Part shown: positions 6,294 to 15,246 of the stretch, in pieces
How the letters are laid out: each line of letters starts with the position of its first letter
Numbering within the stretch: position 1 is the stretch's first letter
NCBI GenBank assembly: GCA_022574775.1
Contig: JACZRI010000003.1
Location: 489-34,307 of the forward strand
DNA: 33,819 bases
Source: Patescibacteria group bacterium
Lineage (GTDB): Bacteria > Patescibacteriota > Minisyncoccia > Minisyncoccales > RBG-13-36-15
Direction of reading: 5' to 3'
Position numbers and translations under genes: made by a program
The notes under the pieces: model-generated
Told to the model about the DNA's origin: nothing
What the model saw: only the letters and a program-made list of their open reading frames with translations
Database searches by the model: none

Positions 6294-8303
6294 ATGCCTA
6301 ATATAACAAAAAAGATTGTAGCGATTGCTATGGTTTTATCGGTTTCCGGTTTGCTTGTCGGTCCTGGTGTAGCTCAAGCTATAACAGCTGATGAATTGCA
6401 AGATCAAATTAATGCCTTAATGACTCAGTTATCTGGTCTGCAGGCTCAATTGGCCGCTATGGGTGGTGGAGGCGTTGCTGTTACCTGTACCTTTACTCGA
6501 GCCCTTTCTCCGGGTGTGAGTGGCGCAGATGTAATGTGTTTACAGGAGTATCTAAACTCAACTGGAAACACCTTAGCTGCTTCAGGCCCTGGATCCCCTG
6601 GAAATGAGACCCAATATTATGGTCCTTTGACTCAGGGTGCCGTCCAAAGCTGGCAGGATGCAAATGGTGTTGTCTATGGAGCATGGGGAGGTTATTTCGG
6701 CCCTATTTCACAGTCTAAATATGACCAGTTAGCCGTAATGCCACCCGCTGAAGAAGAAGAGGAGGAAGAGGAAGAGGAAGAACCAATCGCCTGTGTAGGA
6801 GAGGAAGGTTCATACTCATTAATCATTTCAGCTACTCCAGTAGGCAGAACAATAAATGCGGGTGATGGAATTGAGGCTTATGGTATAGATGTTACAGCTG
6901 TTAGCTCTGACATAACTATTGGCAGGGTAGACTTTCAAGCAGCGGTAGTCAATGCTGTTACAGCTGTGGCTGAAAACCCTGGAAACTTCATAAAAGAAAT
7001 TAGGGTTTATGACACATCTGTCTCAGATGACAATCTTCTAGCGACACTCGCAAATCCTGTTTTTGCTCAGGATGCAGCCGCGGTTTGGCACGTTTCGTTG
7101 GGTAGTTTAGGTTTTGTCGTTCTAAAAGACACAACCAAGAAGCTGTTAATAGTGATTGATACCAACACAACTATTGACCAGAACAGAACTGTAACTCTTC
7201 AGGTTTACGGCAATAATGGAGTAAGAGGAGTTGACTGTTCGGGTATTAACACATTTGTCGCTTTAGCAACAACCAGAATTCTTACTGTTCAACAGCCAGG
7301 TGTAGCTACCGTAGCCGTTACCTTAGCTGCTGACAATCCAAAAAGCAATAATATTGCAGCTAATGCTACAAACGGCGTGCAAACAAAAGAAATTCTTCTT
7401 TCCTTGAACGCAAAAGCTACAGCAGGTAATGCTGCTTTGCTGAGATTAGAAGTTACTTATGCTTCAGCAGCTAGCGCGTCAACTCTTCCAAACATACTTT
7501 ATCTGTATGATGGAGAAACATTAGTTTCGTCAGTTACTCCTCCTGTTAGCGGTGTTGCTGTATTTGAGAACTTTACTTTAACTCTTGTTCAAGACGTATC
7601 AAAGAACCTGAAAGTCAAGGCAGATTGGGCTGCAACTACTGCATTTGAAAGTGGCGGAGCTGCTTTCGTGTTAACTTATCCTGCAGGGACTGCGGCTGAC
7701 TTACTCGCTGGTGTGTACCAGAGAGTTAATGGCCAGCAGCTTGGAATAGTAAATGCAGCTGACATTGCAGGTAATACCTTCTGGATAACAGAATCTGGTT
7801 TGAAGCTAACATTCGTTAGTGGAACTGCCACCTATACTGTAGAAGGTATTGCAGGAGGCACTGGTATAGCAACAGGAACCATTGTATTTAAGGTACAACC
7901 GTTTGGTGGAACATTAGTTGAACCAGCTTATGCCTCAGGAGCCACGGATGCTACCGCAGGTGTAGTTACAAGCGGTATGCTCGTGAGAATAGAAGCCCCA
8001 TGGGCATCTGGAGGTGACGCTGCAGCCAGTGGTGCTGAACTGACTATTGCTCGTACTCTTCAAAGTAGCCTTGGTGCTGGACAGAATGTTGCCGAAGGAC
8101 AGGAAGCTACAGTCACTATGAAAATGGATTTTGGCAAAACAACTTCTACTGCTAATGGCAATATAAGCTTTAAGGTGGAAGATATTTGCTCTAACGTTGG
8201 CGGAACGCTTATATGTCAGGGTACAAGCTCAGGTATCGGTGGCGCTGGAACAGGAAACCTGTTAGACAATTGGATTACTAATTCGGTAAATATGACACCG
8301 TAA
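6294..8303 (+). CDS. Large secreted surface protein with peptidoglycan-binding domain
   Basis: The 669 residues begin with a signal peptide (1-29, cleavage after GVAQA), then a Leu/Gln heptad coil (DELQDQINALMTQLSGLQAQ, from about 33) and a peptidoglycan-binding-1-like domain (about 62-148: LSPGVSGADVMCLQEYLN, YYGPLTQGAVQSWQ). An eleven-Glu tract (about 154-164) acts as a linker to roughly 500 residues of Ala/Thr/Val-rich beta-type sequence without a family I recognise. This layout suggests a protein tethered to the cell wall and exposed outside, perhaps S-layer-like. There is no C-terminal sorting signal. It follows the sigma/DUF5667 pair and ends at a strong terminator, so it is probably a single-gene unit of high expression. 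Confidence 0.8.
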   Translation: MPNITKKIVAIAMVLSVSGLLVGPGVAQAITADELQDQINALMTQLSGLQAQLAAMGGGGVAVTCTFTRALSPGVSGADVMCLQEYLNSTGNTLAASGPGSPGNETQYYGPLTQGAVQSWQDANGVVYGAWGGYFGPISQSKYDQLAVMPPAEEEEEEEEEEEPIACVGEEGSYSLIISATPVGRTINAGDGIEAYGIDVTAVSSDITIGRVDFQAAVVNAVTAVAENPGNFIKEIRVYDTSVSDDNLLATLANPVFAQDAAAVWHVSLGSLGFVVLKDTTKKLLIVIDTNTTIDQNRTVTLQVYGNNGVRGVDCSGINTFVALATTRILTVQQPGVATVAVTLAADNPKSNNIAANATNGVQTKEILLSLNAKATAGNAALLRLEVTYASAASASTLPNILYLYDGETLVSSVTPPVSGVAVFENFTLTLVQDVSKNLKVKADWAATTAFESGGAAFVLTYPAGTAADLLAGVYQRVNGQQLGIVNAADIAGNTFWITESGLKLTFVSGTATYTVEGIAGGTGIATGTIVFKVQPFGGTLVEPAYASGATDATAGVVTSGMLVRIEAPWASGGDAAASGAELTIARTLQSSLGAGQNVAEGQEATVTMKMDFGKTTSTANGNISFKVEDICSNVGGTLICQGTSSGIGGAGTGNLLDNWITNSVNMTP

Positions 8304-8330
8304 AGCATTTCTTTTCCTTGTGAAAGAATC

Positions 8331-8358
8331 TAAAAATCCCGCTCTAGCGGGATTTTTA
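8331..8358 (+). terminator. Strong intrinsic terminator of the surface protein gene
   Basis: AAAAATCCCGCT (8332-8343) and AGCGGGATTTTT (8346-8357) pair perfectly around a CT loop, and the right arm ends in a T-run. Flanking T8331 and A8358 extend the stem by one pair. Confidence 0.92.
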
Positions 8359-8432
8359 GTTTACGTTGTATTTTATAAAAATATATAGTACAGTAAAAAT
8401 ATTAAATATCAAATACCAAAAATCAAAAAGAA

Positions 8433-9209
8433 ATGAATAAAAATATTTTAATAAAAATTATTATTGCTGCAGTTGTAATTTTAATCTTGGGAGGAGTATT
8501 TTATTATTGGATTTTGTTCCCAAACCAAAAAGACAGCCACAAGTGTCTTTTTAATCAAGGATATTCTTGGTGCGATTTTAAAAATAAATGTGTTAAAGAG
8601 GGAGAAGAAGATTGTAGTTTAACGCAGGATTGGATTTTGAGTGAAGCAAAAAAAATAATAGGTTTGGATTTGAATGTAATACCCAAAGAAACAGTTAAAT
8701 GGAATACAAGAGAGGAAGAAGTAGCTTTTTCGGCAAAAGGCATTTATTATCTTGATGTTTTAAGAGCCGAGAAAATTTTAAAAGGGTTTGAGGATTGGGA
8801 TAAGTTTTTAAATGAAACAGGCTTTGAAATAGATTTATATAATCCAGCGGTAACTGACGGAAAAGAAATGATACTGAATTATACCAAAGGAAAAATCGCT
8901 TGTGTCTTGAGTAAGGTTGATAATCCCAATGATACCTCTTCTTTAAGTTTGTTCTGCGGCAATCCGGATGATAGATTATATAATTTCAAATCAGATTTTG
9001 GAAAGGGGTGCAATGTTGATACAGATTGCGGTTTAATTCCTGATGGCTGCCGAAAAATAATCGTTTGTCGAAGTAAAAATTATGAATTTTATCAAGATTG
9101 CGCAAACCCAACGGTAAAGGTAAGCGAACTCGACGTAGATATTAACAGCTGTGAATGTTTTGATAATCAATGCGTTCCTAAAAACGAGAAATTTCGCTCG
9201 AAAAACTGA
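8433..9209 (+). CDS. Membrane-anchored eight-cysteine-cluster protein
   Basis: The 258 residues start with an N-terminal membrane helix (about 6-30) and continue outside the cell. Two cysteine-rich parts flank a central domain without a known family. The first reads CLFNQGYSWCDFKNKC followed by a Cys in EEDC. The C-terminal one contains exactly eight cysteines: CNVDTDC, DGC, VVC-like IIVC, QDC, SCEC and NQC. This matches the spacing style of the eight-cysteine-cluster domain seen in CPR and archaeal secreted proteins. The cysteines probably form disulfides outside the cell. The gene lies 11 bases before the metallopeptidase gene, so the two are likely cotranscribed; a role as an inhibitor or partner of the peptidase is only a guess. 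Confidence 0.7.
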   Translation: MNKNILIKIIIAAVVILILGGVFYYWILFPNQKDSHKCLFNQGYSWCDFKNKCVKEGEEDCSLTQDWILSEAKKIIGLDLNVIPKETVKWNTREEEVAFSAKGIYYLDVLRAEKILKGFEDWDKFLNETGFEIDLYNPAVTDGKEMILNYTKGKIACVLSKVDNPNDTSSLSLFCGNPDDRLYNFKSDFGKGCNVDTDCGLIPDGCRKIIVCRSKNYEFYQDCANPTVKVSELDVDINSCECFDNQCVPKNEKFRSKN

Positions 9210-9220
9210 TAAATAATTTA

Positions 9221-10942
9221 ATGAGCCAAAACATAAAAACAAAACTTTATTTTACTGCCATCGGCATGCTTGTAGTGGGGGGCTGTTTTTTTTCTTCGCC
9301 AGTCTACTCTGCAACCTTAGGAGAAAGTAAAAGTTTTTATATAGATTCTTCATATGATATTTCTGGCAGGGAAAAAACCACAGCTGTTTTACAGAGAATT
9401 AGCAATAGATTGTATTTTTATATTGATAACGCCTTTTGGGCTGGACTTTCTTTTGAAGAAAAAAATAAACTTAACAACTCCTTCATTATTTTGGCTGATG
9501 AGTTTGAAAGGAAAATTTATCCTACTCTAACCTCTACTTTTGGTTTTGAGTGGAAGCCAGGAATTGATAACGATGAACGTATTACTGTTTTGATTCATCC
9601 AATGAAAAAAAACCGGGGAGGATATTTTCGGACGGCAGATGAATATTCAAAACTTGTACTTCCTACCTCTAATGAAAGAGAAATGGTTTATTTAAACCAA
9701 GATTCTATTACGAGTCCTCGCGCCAAAAGCTTCCTTGCGCACGAGTTTATGCATTTAATTACTTTTAATCAAAAAGAAAGAATTTTAGGCATAGAAGAGG
9801 ATGTTTGGTTAAATGAAACAAGGGCTGAATACATCACCACGCTTTTAGGATATGATTCTGATTATCAAGGAAGCAATTTAGAACTAAGAGTTCAGAATTT
9901 TTTAGAAAATCCTTCAAATTCTCTTATTGATTGGGATAATTCTTCTGCAGATTACGCTGTGGCGAATCTCTTTGCCCAATATCTTGTTGATCATTATGGA
10001 GTGAAAGTTCTGACAGATTCTTTACGTTCATCAAAAAAAGGGATTGACAGCATAGACGAGGCCCTTTCAGGAAATGGCTTTCAAGAAAATTTCTCTCAAG
10101 TTTTTACCGATTGGACCATTGCCGTTTTAGTGAATGATTGTGCATTAGGGCCAAAATACTGCTACAAAAATTCAAATTTAAAAAATCTTAAGGTGGTTCC
10201 GGCAACCAATTTTTTACCCCTTAATTCGCAAAGTGTTTTATCTGTGAACTACATAACAAAGAATTGGGCAGGTAATTGGCAAAGAATAATTGGAGGCGGA
10301 GGACTCTTAACCCTTGATTTTAATGGAGGTCTTATTGGAAATATTAAAGTTCCCTATGTAGTTTGCAAAGTTTCAGGAAGCTGTTCTGTTGACTTTTTAG
10401 CTTTGGATGATAATCAAATTGGAAAAATTAAACTTCAGGATTTTAACACCAAATACGCTTCTTTAACCATTATTCCTTCAGCCCAGGAAAATTCTAATTC
10501 TAATTATTATTTTGTTTGGGAAGTAATAATGAATCCGCAGGCTCAAAATGAAACAGAATTAATTAATCAATTTTTAGCTCAAATTGAGTCCTTGAGAGCG
10601 GAAATTACAAAGGTGCAAGCCCAAATAGATGTCATATTAGGGAAATCCCGCACCAATAGTTTTTTGGGCGGGATTTGCCAAAGACTTGAAAATAATCTTT
10701 ATTTTGGATTAAATAATAATCCAGAGGTCCGCTGTCTTCAGGAATTTTTAAAAAATCAAGGACTAGGTATTTATCCTGAAGGGTTAGTTACTGGAAATTT
10801 TCTTTCTTTAACGAGAGCCGCTGTCATTCGCTTTCAGGAAAAATATGCAGTAGATATCTTAACTCCTTGGGAATTAATTGAAGGAACTGGTTTTGTAGGA
10901 AGAACGACACGAGTAAAGATTAATCAGCTGCTTGGACTATAA
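9221..10942 (+). CDS. Secreted M30-like zinc metallopeptidase with peptidoglycan-binding domain
   Basis: The 573 residues carry an N-terminal signal (1-31; LVVGGC at 17-22 could alternatively be a lipobox). The catalytic domain has HEFMH (174-178) with H174, E175 and H178, then WLNETRAEY (196-204), giving the gluzincin third ligand E199. The order and spacing resemble peptidase family M30 (hyicolysin type). A beta-rich middle part follows, then a heptad coil (about 452-482) and a peptidoglycan-binding-like domain (about 490-573: NPEVRCLQEFLKNQG, SLTRAAVIRFQEKY). All catalytic residues are present, so it should be active. The C-terminal module would hold it on the wall of the producer or of a contacted cell. 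Substrate unknown. Confidence 0.85.
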   Translation: MSQNIKTKLYFTAIGMLVVGGCFFSSPVYSATLGESKSFYIDSSYDISGREKTTAVLQRISNRLYFYIDNAFWAGLSFEEKNKLNNSFIILADEFERKIYPTLTSTFGFEWKPGIDNDERITVLIHPMKKNRGGYFRTADEYSKLVLPTSNEREMVYLNQDSITSPRAKSFLAHEFMHLITFNQKERILGIEEDVWLNETRAEYITTLLGYDSDYQGSNLELRVQNFLENPSNSLIDWDNSSADYAVANLFAQYLVDHYGVKVLTDSLRSSKKGIDSIDEALSGNGFQENFSQVFTDWTIAVLVNDCALGPKYCYKNSNLKNLKVVPATNFLPLNSQSVLSVNYITKNWAGNWQRIIGGGGLLTLDFNGGLIGNIKVPYVVCKVSGSCSVDFLALDDNQIGKIKLQDFNTKYASLTIIPSAQENSNSNYYFVWEVIMNPQAQNETELINQFLAQIESLRAEITKVQAQIDVILGKSRTNSFLGGICQRLENNLYFGLNNNPEVRCLQEFLKNQGLGIYPEGLVTGNFLSLTRAAVIRFQEKYAVDILTPWELIEGTGFVGRTTRVKINQLLGL

Positions 10943-10945
10943 TTT

Positions 10946-10977
10946 AAAAAGCAAAAACCAATTGGTTTTTGCTTTTT
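10946..10977. terminator. Bidirectional terminator between convergent genes
   Basis: AAAAAGCAAAAACC (10946-10959) and GGTTTTTGCTTTTT (10964-10977) form a perfect 14-bp stem around AATT, with T-runs on both strands. It sits between the plus-strand peptidase gene and the minus-strand polymerase/ligase gene and can serve both. Confidence 0.9.
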
Positions 10978-10999
10978 GTAATTTGAGTTTTTTTTCGAT

Positions 11000-13450
11000 T
11001 TATTCGGATAATATCTTCAAAAACTCCTCTACATCATTTCTTGCGGTTTCTTGGAGTTCTTTGGGGAGAAAGGGAATAACTTCTTTTATTTTTAGAACTT
11101 CTTCTCTCGCTTTTTTAATATCTCCTAATTCTTTATAAGTTGCAGCCAGTGACGCGTGCAATTGGGCCTTTTCCAGTGGGTCCAATGTTAGCGGTATTAA
11201 TGTGGGATAAACCTCAGCTAAACCATTATAATCATCATTTCTTATATACATATTTATCACTTCCCGAAGAGATTCTGGCAGTTCAACTCCGTAATTTTTT
11301 TCTTTGGCAATTTCTGAAAAACTTTTAAAACCTTCATAATCTTTTTGATACCCTTTATTTAATGCCATATACCAGTAACAGCGGGCATAAGAAGGATTAA
11401 GATCCATGCATTTTTGAAGGTTTTCTTCTGCTTTTTTATATTGGGCGCTTATTGTTTGTACGTCTGCCCAATCTTTTAATATCAATTGGCGTTTCGGGCT
11501 TAACAAAAGAGCATTTTCAAAATAGTAATCTACTTCATTTTTCAATCTTTCTGTTTCTTCATTTAATATAAAAACGTTTTCAGTTTGGCTATTTTTTTCC
11601 TTAATTAAAATACCGGTATATTCTCCTATTAAAATCCAATTAGTGACATACTGGGGGTTTTTTTCTATATTCTTTTTGAGTATTTTAATATTTTGTTTAA
11701 TAAGATCTTCCGGTTGTTTGCTTTTTATCTTGTCGTTGCATCTGAAAATTACGAATGTGCTTTTTTGTCCCAGATAGTTGTTTATAATACTGTTTGGCAC
11801 TGAAGGAGAGATATTATCTATAATGTTCAACCCTTTTTCACAGCTTTCTTCTGTTCTTATATCTGCGTAGAGCAAGGCTAAGTTCATTTCTCTATTAATA
11901 GAGAGCGGTATTATGTTGTAAACCCATATAAAATAACCAACAATTAAAAAAGTGATAATTATTAAAGGGTGTCTTAATCTGTAAAGCTTATGAGATATTC
12001 TTTCTAATTTTTCGTCTTCAAGATCTGCTCTGTTTTTTAAATTAGAGTTACTTATCAGATAAAGCGAATAGCCTATTAAGAAAAAAACAACCAAGTAAGT
12101 GCTGACGCTGTCAAACCCCGATGCAAGGGTTGTTAAATAGCCCAAAAAAGTTGCTTGAAGACCATGCGCCATTATAACATCTGAAGAGAGTAAATTAGAG
12201 ATATTTGTAGATTCGGATTTAATTCGTGTATTCGGATAATATTTCACTCTCTGTAATTGCCAGATTAAAGTGCCAAAAAGAGAAAGGTATATCAGTAAAG
12301 CTGGAATTCCACCGGTAATTGGTACGTCAAACATAAAACTATGCGCTCTGTCAAACCATTCTGTCGGTGTATCTCCCGGCGCAATATTTCCTATTTTAGG
12401 CAGAGAAGGATCATAGTATTTATCAAAAGCAACAACAAAGTTTTCTTGCCCCCAGCCTAAAATTGGTTTTTCTTTAAGGGCATCCAAAGAAACCTTCCAG
12501 ACAGACACCCTGGATTCTGCAATTTGTAATCCCTCAAATAGACCCAGCGTTCTATCAACCGTACTGCTTAAAAGGAGCGGCATTTTACCATAGACATAAA
12601 GATGGGAGTCCAGGTAAATTTTTGAGAAATACATCCCGGAAAACAACACTATAAGGAAAATCGCAGCGTAAATTTTTATTTTTTTAACTTTTAAGTTTAA
12701 ATTAGGATAAGCAAATAAAAACCATAAAAAACCGATAGCTAATCCTAAATAGGCGCCTCTTGTTTGAACTAAAAAGATATTAACAAAAAGGAATAAAAAT
12801 AACGAAAAAAAATAAAAAATCTTTTTTGTCCGATTTTTTTCATTTAAACCAAGAGCTAAAGCAAGGAAAGTTACCAAAACGAGATATAGCGCCAAGAGAA
12901 TCGGATTTCCCATCGTAGATACCGGCCTAACTACAAAAGGGATAAAATATTTCCCGAAAATACCGAATTGCTGTATGAGGGCAATAGCAGAAACAACAAC
13001 GCTAATTAATATTAAAAAATCCAGAATTTTCTGCCAGCTATTTTTTTTAATAATCAGAAAAGCCAGAATAGCCAAAAATATATAGAAAGAAAAATTAATA
13101 AATCCCCCATTTCTTAAAGGGTCCCCCCAGAGACTAAAATGTTGATTAATAGAGAAAATTGTTGCTAATAAATAAATTATAAATAAAGCAAGAAGAAGAC
13201 AAAAGGGAGCATACACAGACTTTATTTTTAATTTTATGTATGATAGTTTAATCTCTTTTGAAAATACTTGCCACAAGAAAAAAAATGCCATAACAGAAAG
13301 AATCACCCTAAAAGATATAGCTTTCCCCCAATCGTGCGGCAGAGTCCAGAAAAAGAAAACATTTATCATCTGCAACACAATTAAAAAAAATCCGGCCAGA
13401 TAAATCCAATAAAAATTAGATCGAGACAATTTTTCTCCCTTATTTTTCAT
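11000..13450 (-). CDS. O-antigen ligase/polymerase (Wzy_C family) with TPR domain
   Basis: Polytopic inner-membrane protein of 816 residues. About eleven to twelve hydrophobic helices cover the first 500 residues. The Wzy_C hallmark lies in the large loop: VWKVSLDALKEKPILGWGQE, then the AHS of WFDRAHSFMFD, with the preceding RGAYLGLAIGF helix. The last 270 residues are TPR-like helix pairs, for example YKKAEENLQKCMDLNPSYAR and LGDIKKAREEVLKIKE. Proteins of this layout polymerise or transfer lipid-linked glycans, or glycosylate surface proteins. It is the only Wzy/WaaL candidate in the window, although it lies outside the glycan operon and on the opposite strand. The start is set at the ATG at 13450, because a longer in-frame ORF would begin inside the -35 element of its promoter. 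Confidence 0.85.
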   Translation of the reverse strand: MKNKGEKLSRSNFYWIYLAGFFLIVLQMINVFFFWTLPHDWGKAISFRVILSVMAFFFLWQVFSKEIKLSYIKLKIKSVYAPFCLLLALFIIYLLATIFSINQHFSLWGDPLRNGGFINFSFYIFLAILAFLIIKKNSWQKILDFLILISVVVSAIALIQQFGIFGKYFIPFVVRPVSTMGNPILLALYLVLVTFLALALGLNEKNRTKKIFYFFSLFLFLFVNIFLVQTRGAYLGLAIGFLWFLFAYPNLNLKVKKIKIYAAIFLIVLFSGMYFSKIYLDSHLYVYGKMPLLLSSTVDRTLGLFEGLQIAESRVSVWKVSLDALKEKPILGWGQENFVVAFDKYYDPSLPKIGNIAPGDTPTEWFDRAHSFMFDVPITGGIPALLIYLSLFGTLIWQLQRVKYYPNTRIKSESTNISNLLSSDVIMAHGLQATFLGYLTTLASGFDSVSTYLVVFFLIGYSLYLISNSNLKNRADLEDEKLERISHKLYRLRHPLIIITFLIVGYFIWVYNIIPLSINREMNLALLYADIRTEESCEKGLNIIDNISPSVPNSIINNYLGQKSTFVIFRCNDKIKSKQPEDLIKQNIKILKKNIEKNPQYVTNWILIGEYTGILIKEKNSQTENVFILNEETERLKNEVDYYFENALLLSPKRQLILKDWADVQTISAQYKKAEENLQKCMDLNPSYARCYWYMALNKGYQKDYEGFKSFSEIAKEKNYGVELPESLREVINMYIRNDDYNGLAEVYPTLIPLTLDPLEKAQLHASLAATYKELGDIKKAREEVLKIKEVIPFLPKELQETARNDVEEFLKILSE

Positions 13451-13458
13451 ATATTCTA

Positions 13459-13486
13459 ATAATATAGAAATAAAGCAAAAAATCAA
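13459..13486 (-). promoter_or_regulatory. Promoter of the Wzy_C/TPR gene
   Basis: On the minus strand TTGATT (13486-13481), a 16-base spacer and TATTAT (13464-13459) predict a start near 13452, two bases before the ATG. The message would thus be almost leaderless. Confidence 0.5.
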
Positions 13487-13524
13487 CTTTTTTTTGTTTT
13501 TAAATTGCCTGTTGATAACTTGGC

Positions 13525-13552
13525 TTGCAAAGGAGAATAGATAGTTTAAAAT
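13525..13552 (+). promoter_or_regulatory. Candidate promoter of the Ig-like surface protein gene
   Basis: TTGCAA (13525-13530), a 16-base spacer and TAAAAT (13547-13552) predict a start near 13559, giving a leader of about 100 bases. A short AGAGAA/TTCTCT hairpin lies in that leader (about 13591-13610). The intergenic region is shared with the divergent Wzy_C/TPR gene. Confidence 0.4.
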
Positions 13553-13661
13553 AAATTAAGAGCATAGAATAGCTCAATACTATATCATAGAGAAAAGTCG
13601 AGTTCTCTATTTTGGATATTAAAAATTAAAAGGCTATAAGTTGCAAATACATCAACTAAAT

Positions 13662-15092
13662 ATGAAAAAAATAATTTTTACTTTAATTATTCTGGTAGCA
13701 ATCTTTAGCTTAGTTCCAGTTTTTCCAGCTAAGGCTGTTGCTCCAGCAGGTACCCTCACGGGCTCTATTATTACGGCAGATATCGGAGAATTAATAGCCA
13801 TAACCGCAATTACTGTCACCGATGCCGGCGCTGAAATCTTAGACGCAACCGATCTTTGCATCAGGATTCCTGCTGCTGTTAACGCTAATTGGGATACAGA
13901 TGACACTACTGCGGCTGCTTATGGCGGGACCGGTTCCGCTAAAGCTAGCACAGCAGTTACATATCCTGTTAATGCAAAGATGCTGAAAATTGATATAACT
14001 GCCGATTTTACAGCTGGACAGACTCTTGTCATCACTGGCTTGAGTTATGTTGGCCACACTGCCGCCTCTGGAGCAGTCGCGCTTGATTGGTCAGTTGATA
14101 ACACTAATTGCACCGGCACTTTTTTAGCCGGCAATGCTAACACACAAATAACCGTTGCTGACGCTGCAGTAGATACGCTTACTGCTGTAACCACAGCTTT
14201 AAGTAATAGTATAGGAGGCGTATCCGCCAATCATACAGTTGCGTTTACTGTTCCCGCTACCGGTGTTATTACAGATGATGGAAATATAAAAGTCACTTTT
14301 CCAGCCGGCTTTGGTGTTGCAGGAGCAACAGCAGGCGCTTTGACAGGAATTGACGGAACAGTGGCTTTGACTGTAGCTGCACAAGTAGTTACTTTAGCCA
14401 GACAGGATGACGGTACTAATTCTTTAGCCGGAGCAAAATCAGTGGTTATAAACAATGTTATCAACCCAATTGCTGCCGGGACTTCTACCTTAACAGTAAG
14501 AACCGATACCACAGGAGATGAATTATTGGCTACAGCTGTTTCTGGTTCTTTCTTTATACACGGATCAGGTTCTGGCTCAGCCGGTGGTGATGTTGTTAGT
14601 GATTCTAGTTCCCCTATTTCTACAATTACAGTGCCACTGACAGGGATTAATATTACAGCGGGAAACCCTTATACCATAAAAGGTACAGCATTAGATTCTG
14701 GAGGCAGTTTAGTTGCAAAAGTAGAATTGAGTTTTGACGGGGGGGAAAGCTGGGAAGAAGCTAAACTAGAAGGTCCTATTGCCAATGTTTTTTCTTGGGA
14801 ATATATTTGGCAGAATCCAACAGAGGGAAACTATACAATCAAAAGCCGGGCAACCGATGATGTCGGAAATATTGAAATAGTAGGAGGGGAAGTGAAAATA
14901 ACAGTAGTTACCTTAACCTCGGAAGTTCCAACCCCGGAAGCTCCAATATTAGAAAAACCAATTATTGAGATGACTACTCAAGAGCTTGAAACTAAAATTG
15001 TTGAAATTCAACAGAAAATAATTGATCTTCTAGCGCAGCTTATTCAGCTTCTCCAGCAGGAAATCTTAGGACTTTCAGGTATATCTAGTTAA
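13662..15092 (+). CDS. Secreted Ig-like surface protein with C-terminal coil
   Basis: The 476 residues start with a clean signal peptide (MKKIIFTLIILVAIFSLVPV, cleavage near PAKA). About 290 Ala/Thr/Val-rich residues of repeated beta-type sequence follow, without a family I know. An Ig-like domain comes next (VELSFDGGESWEEAKLEG, YTIKSRATDDVGNIE), then a Pro/Glu linker and a terminal heptad coil (QELETKIVEIQQKIIDLLAQ onward). A longer frame begins at TTG 13641, but the ATG at 13662 directly precedes the signal peptide and is preferred. The coil resembles the coils next to peptidoglycan-binding domains in the two other surface proteins here, but no such domain follows, so attachment may go through coil-coil contact. 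Confidence 0.8.
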   Translation: MKKIIFTLIILVAIFSLVPVFPAKAVAPAGTLTGSIITADIGELIAITAITVTDAGAEILDATDLCIRIPAAVNANWDTDDTTAAAYGGTGSAKASTAVTYPVNAKMLKIDITADFTAGQTLVITGLSYVGHTAASGAVALDWSVDNTNCTGTFLAGNANTQITVADAAVDTLTAVTTALSNSIGGVSANHTVAFTVPATGVITDDGNIKVTFPAGFGVAGATAGALTGIDGTVALTVAAQVVTLARQDDGTNSLAGAKSVVINNVINPIAAGTSTLTVRTDTTGDELLATAVSGSFFIHGSGSGSAGGDVVSDSSSPISTITVPLTGINITAGNPYTIKGTALDSGGSLVAKVELSFDGGESWEEAKLEGPIANVFSWEYIWQNPTEGNYTIKSRATDDVGNIEIVGGEVKITVVTLTSEVPTPEAPILEKPIIEMTTQELETKIVEIQQKIIDLLAQLIQLLQQEILGLSGISS

Positions 15093-15134
15093 TGATATAG
15101 GGCACTCTGCTGAAGACAGGTAGAATTTATCCTT

Positions 15135-15165
15135 AAAATCCGACCCATCATTAGGGTCGGATTTT
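15135..15165 (+). terminator. Intrinsic terminator of the Ig-like protein gene
   Basis: AAAATCCGACCC (15135-15146) and GGGTCGGATTTT (15154-15165) pair perfectly around ATCATTA, with a T-run at the 3' side. It isolates the surface protein gene from the glycan operon. Confidence 0.92.
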
Positions 15166-15212
15166 TAAAATCCAAACATAAATCACTGAAAAATGACACT
15201 TGTTGACCCCAC

Positions 15213-15240
15213 TTGACACCTTTTCCTGGATTGTTATCAT
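15213..15240 (+). promoter_or_regulatory. Consensus promoter ahead of the HTH gene and glycan operon (leaderless start)
   Basis: A perfect -35, TTGACA (15213-15218), is followed by a 16-base spacer and an extended -10, TGTTATCAT (15232-15240). Transcription should begin at about 15247, the A of the ATG. The -35 overlaps an imperfect direct repeat (CACTTGTTGACCCC then CACTTGACACC, 15197-15220), a possible operator. Confidence 0.7.
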
Positions 15241-15246
15241 AATATT

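Noticed and set aside
10932-11328. Plus-strand frames over the end of the Wzy_C/TPR gene
   Set aside because: They are antisense to a clear TPR coding region, begin across the terminator, and show no protein family.
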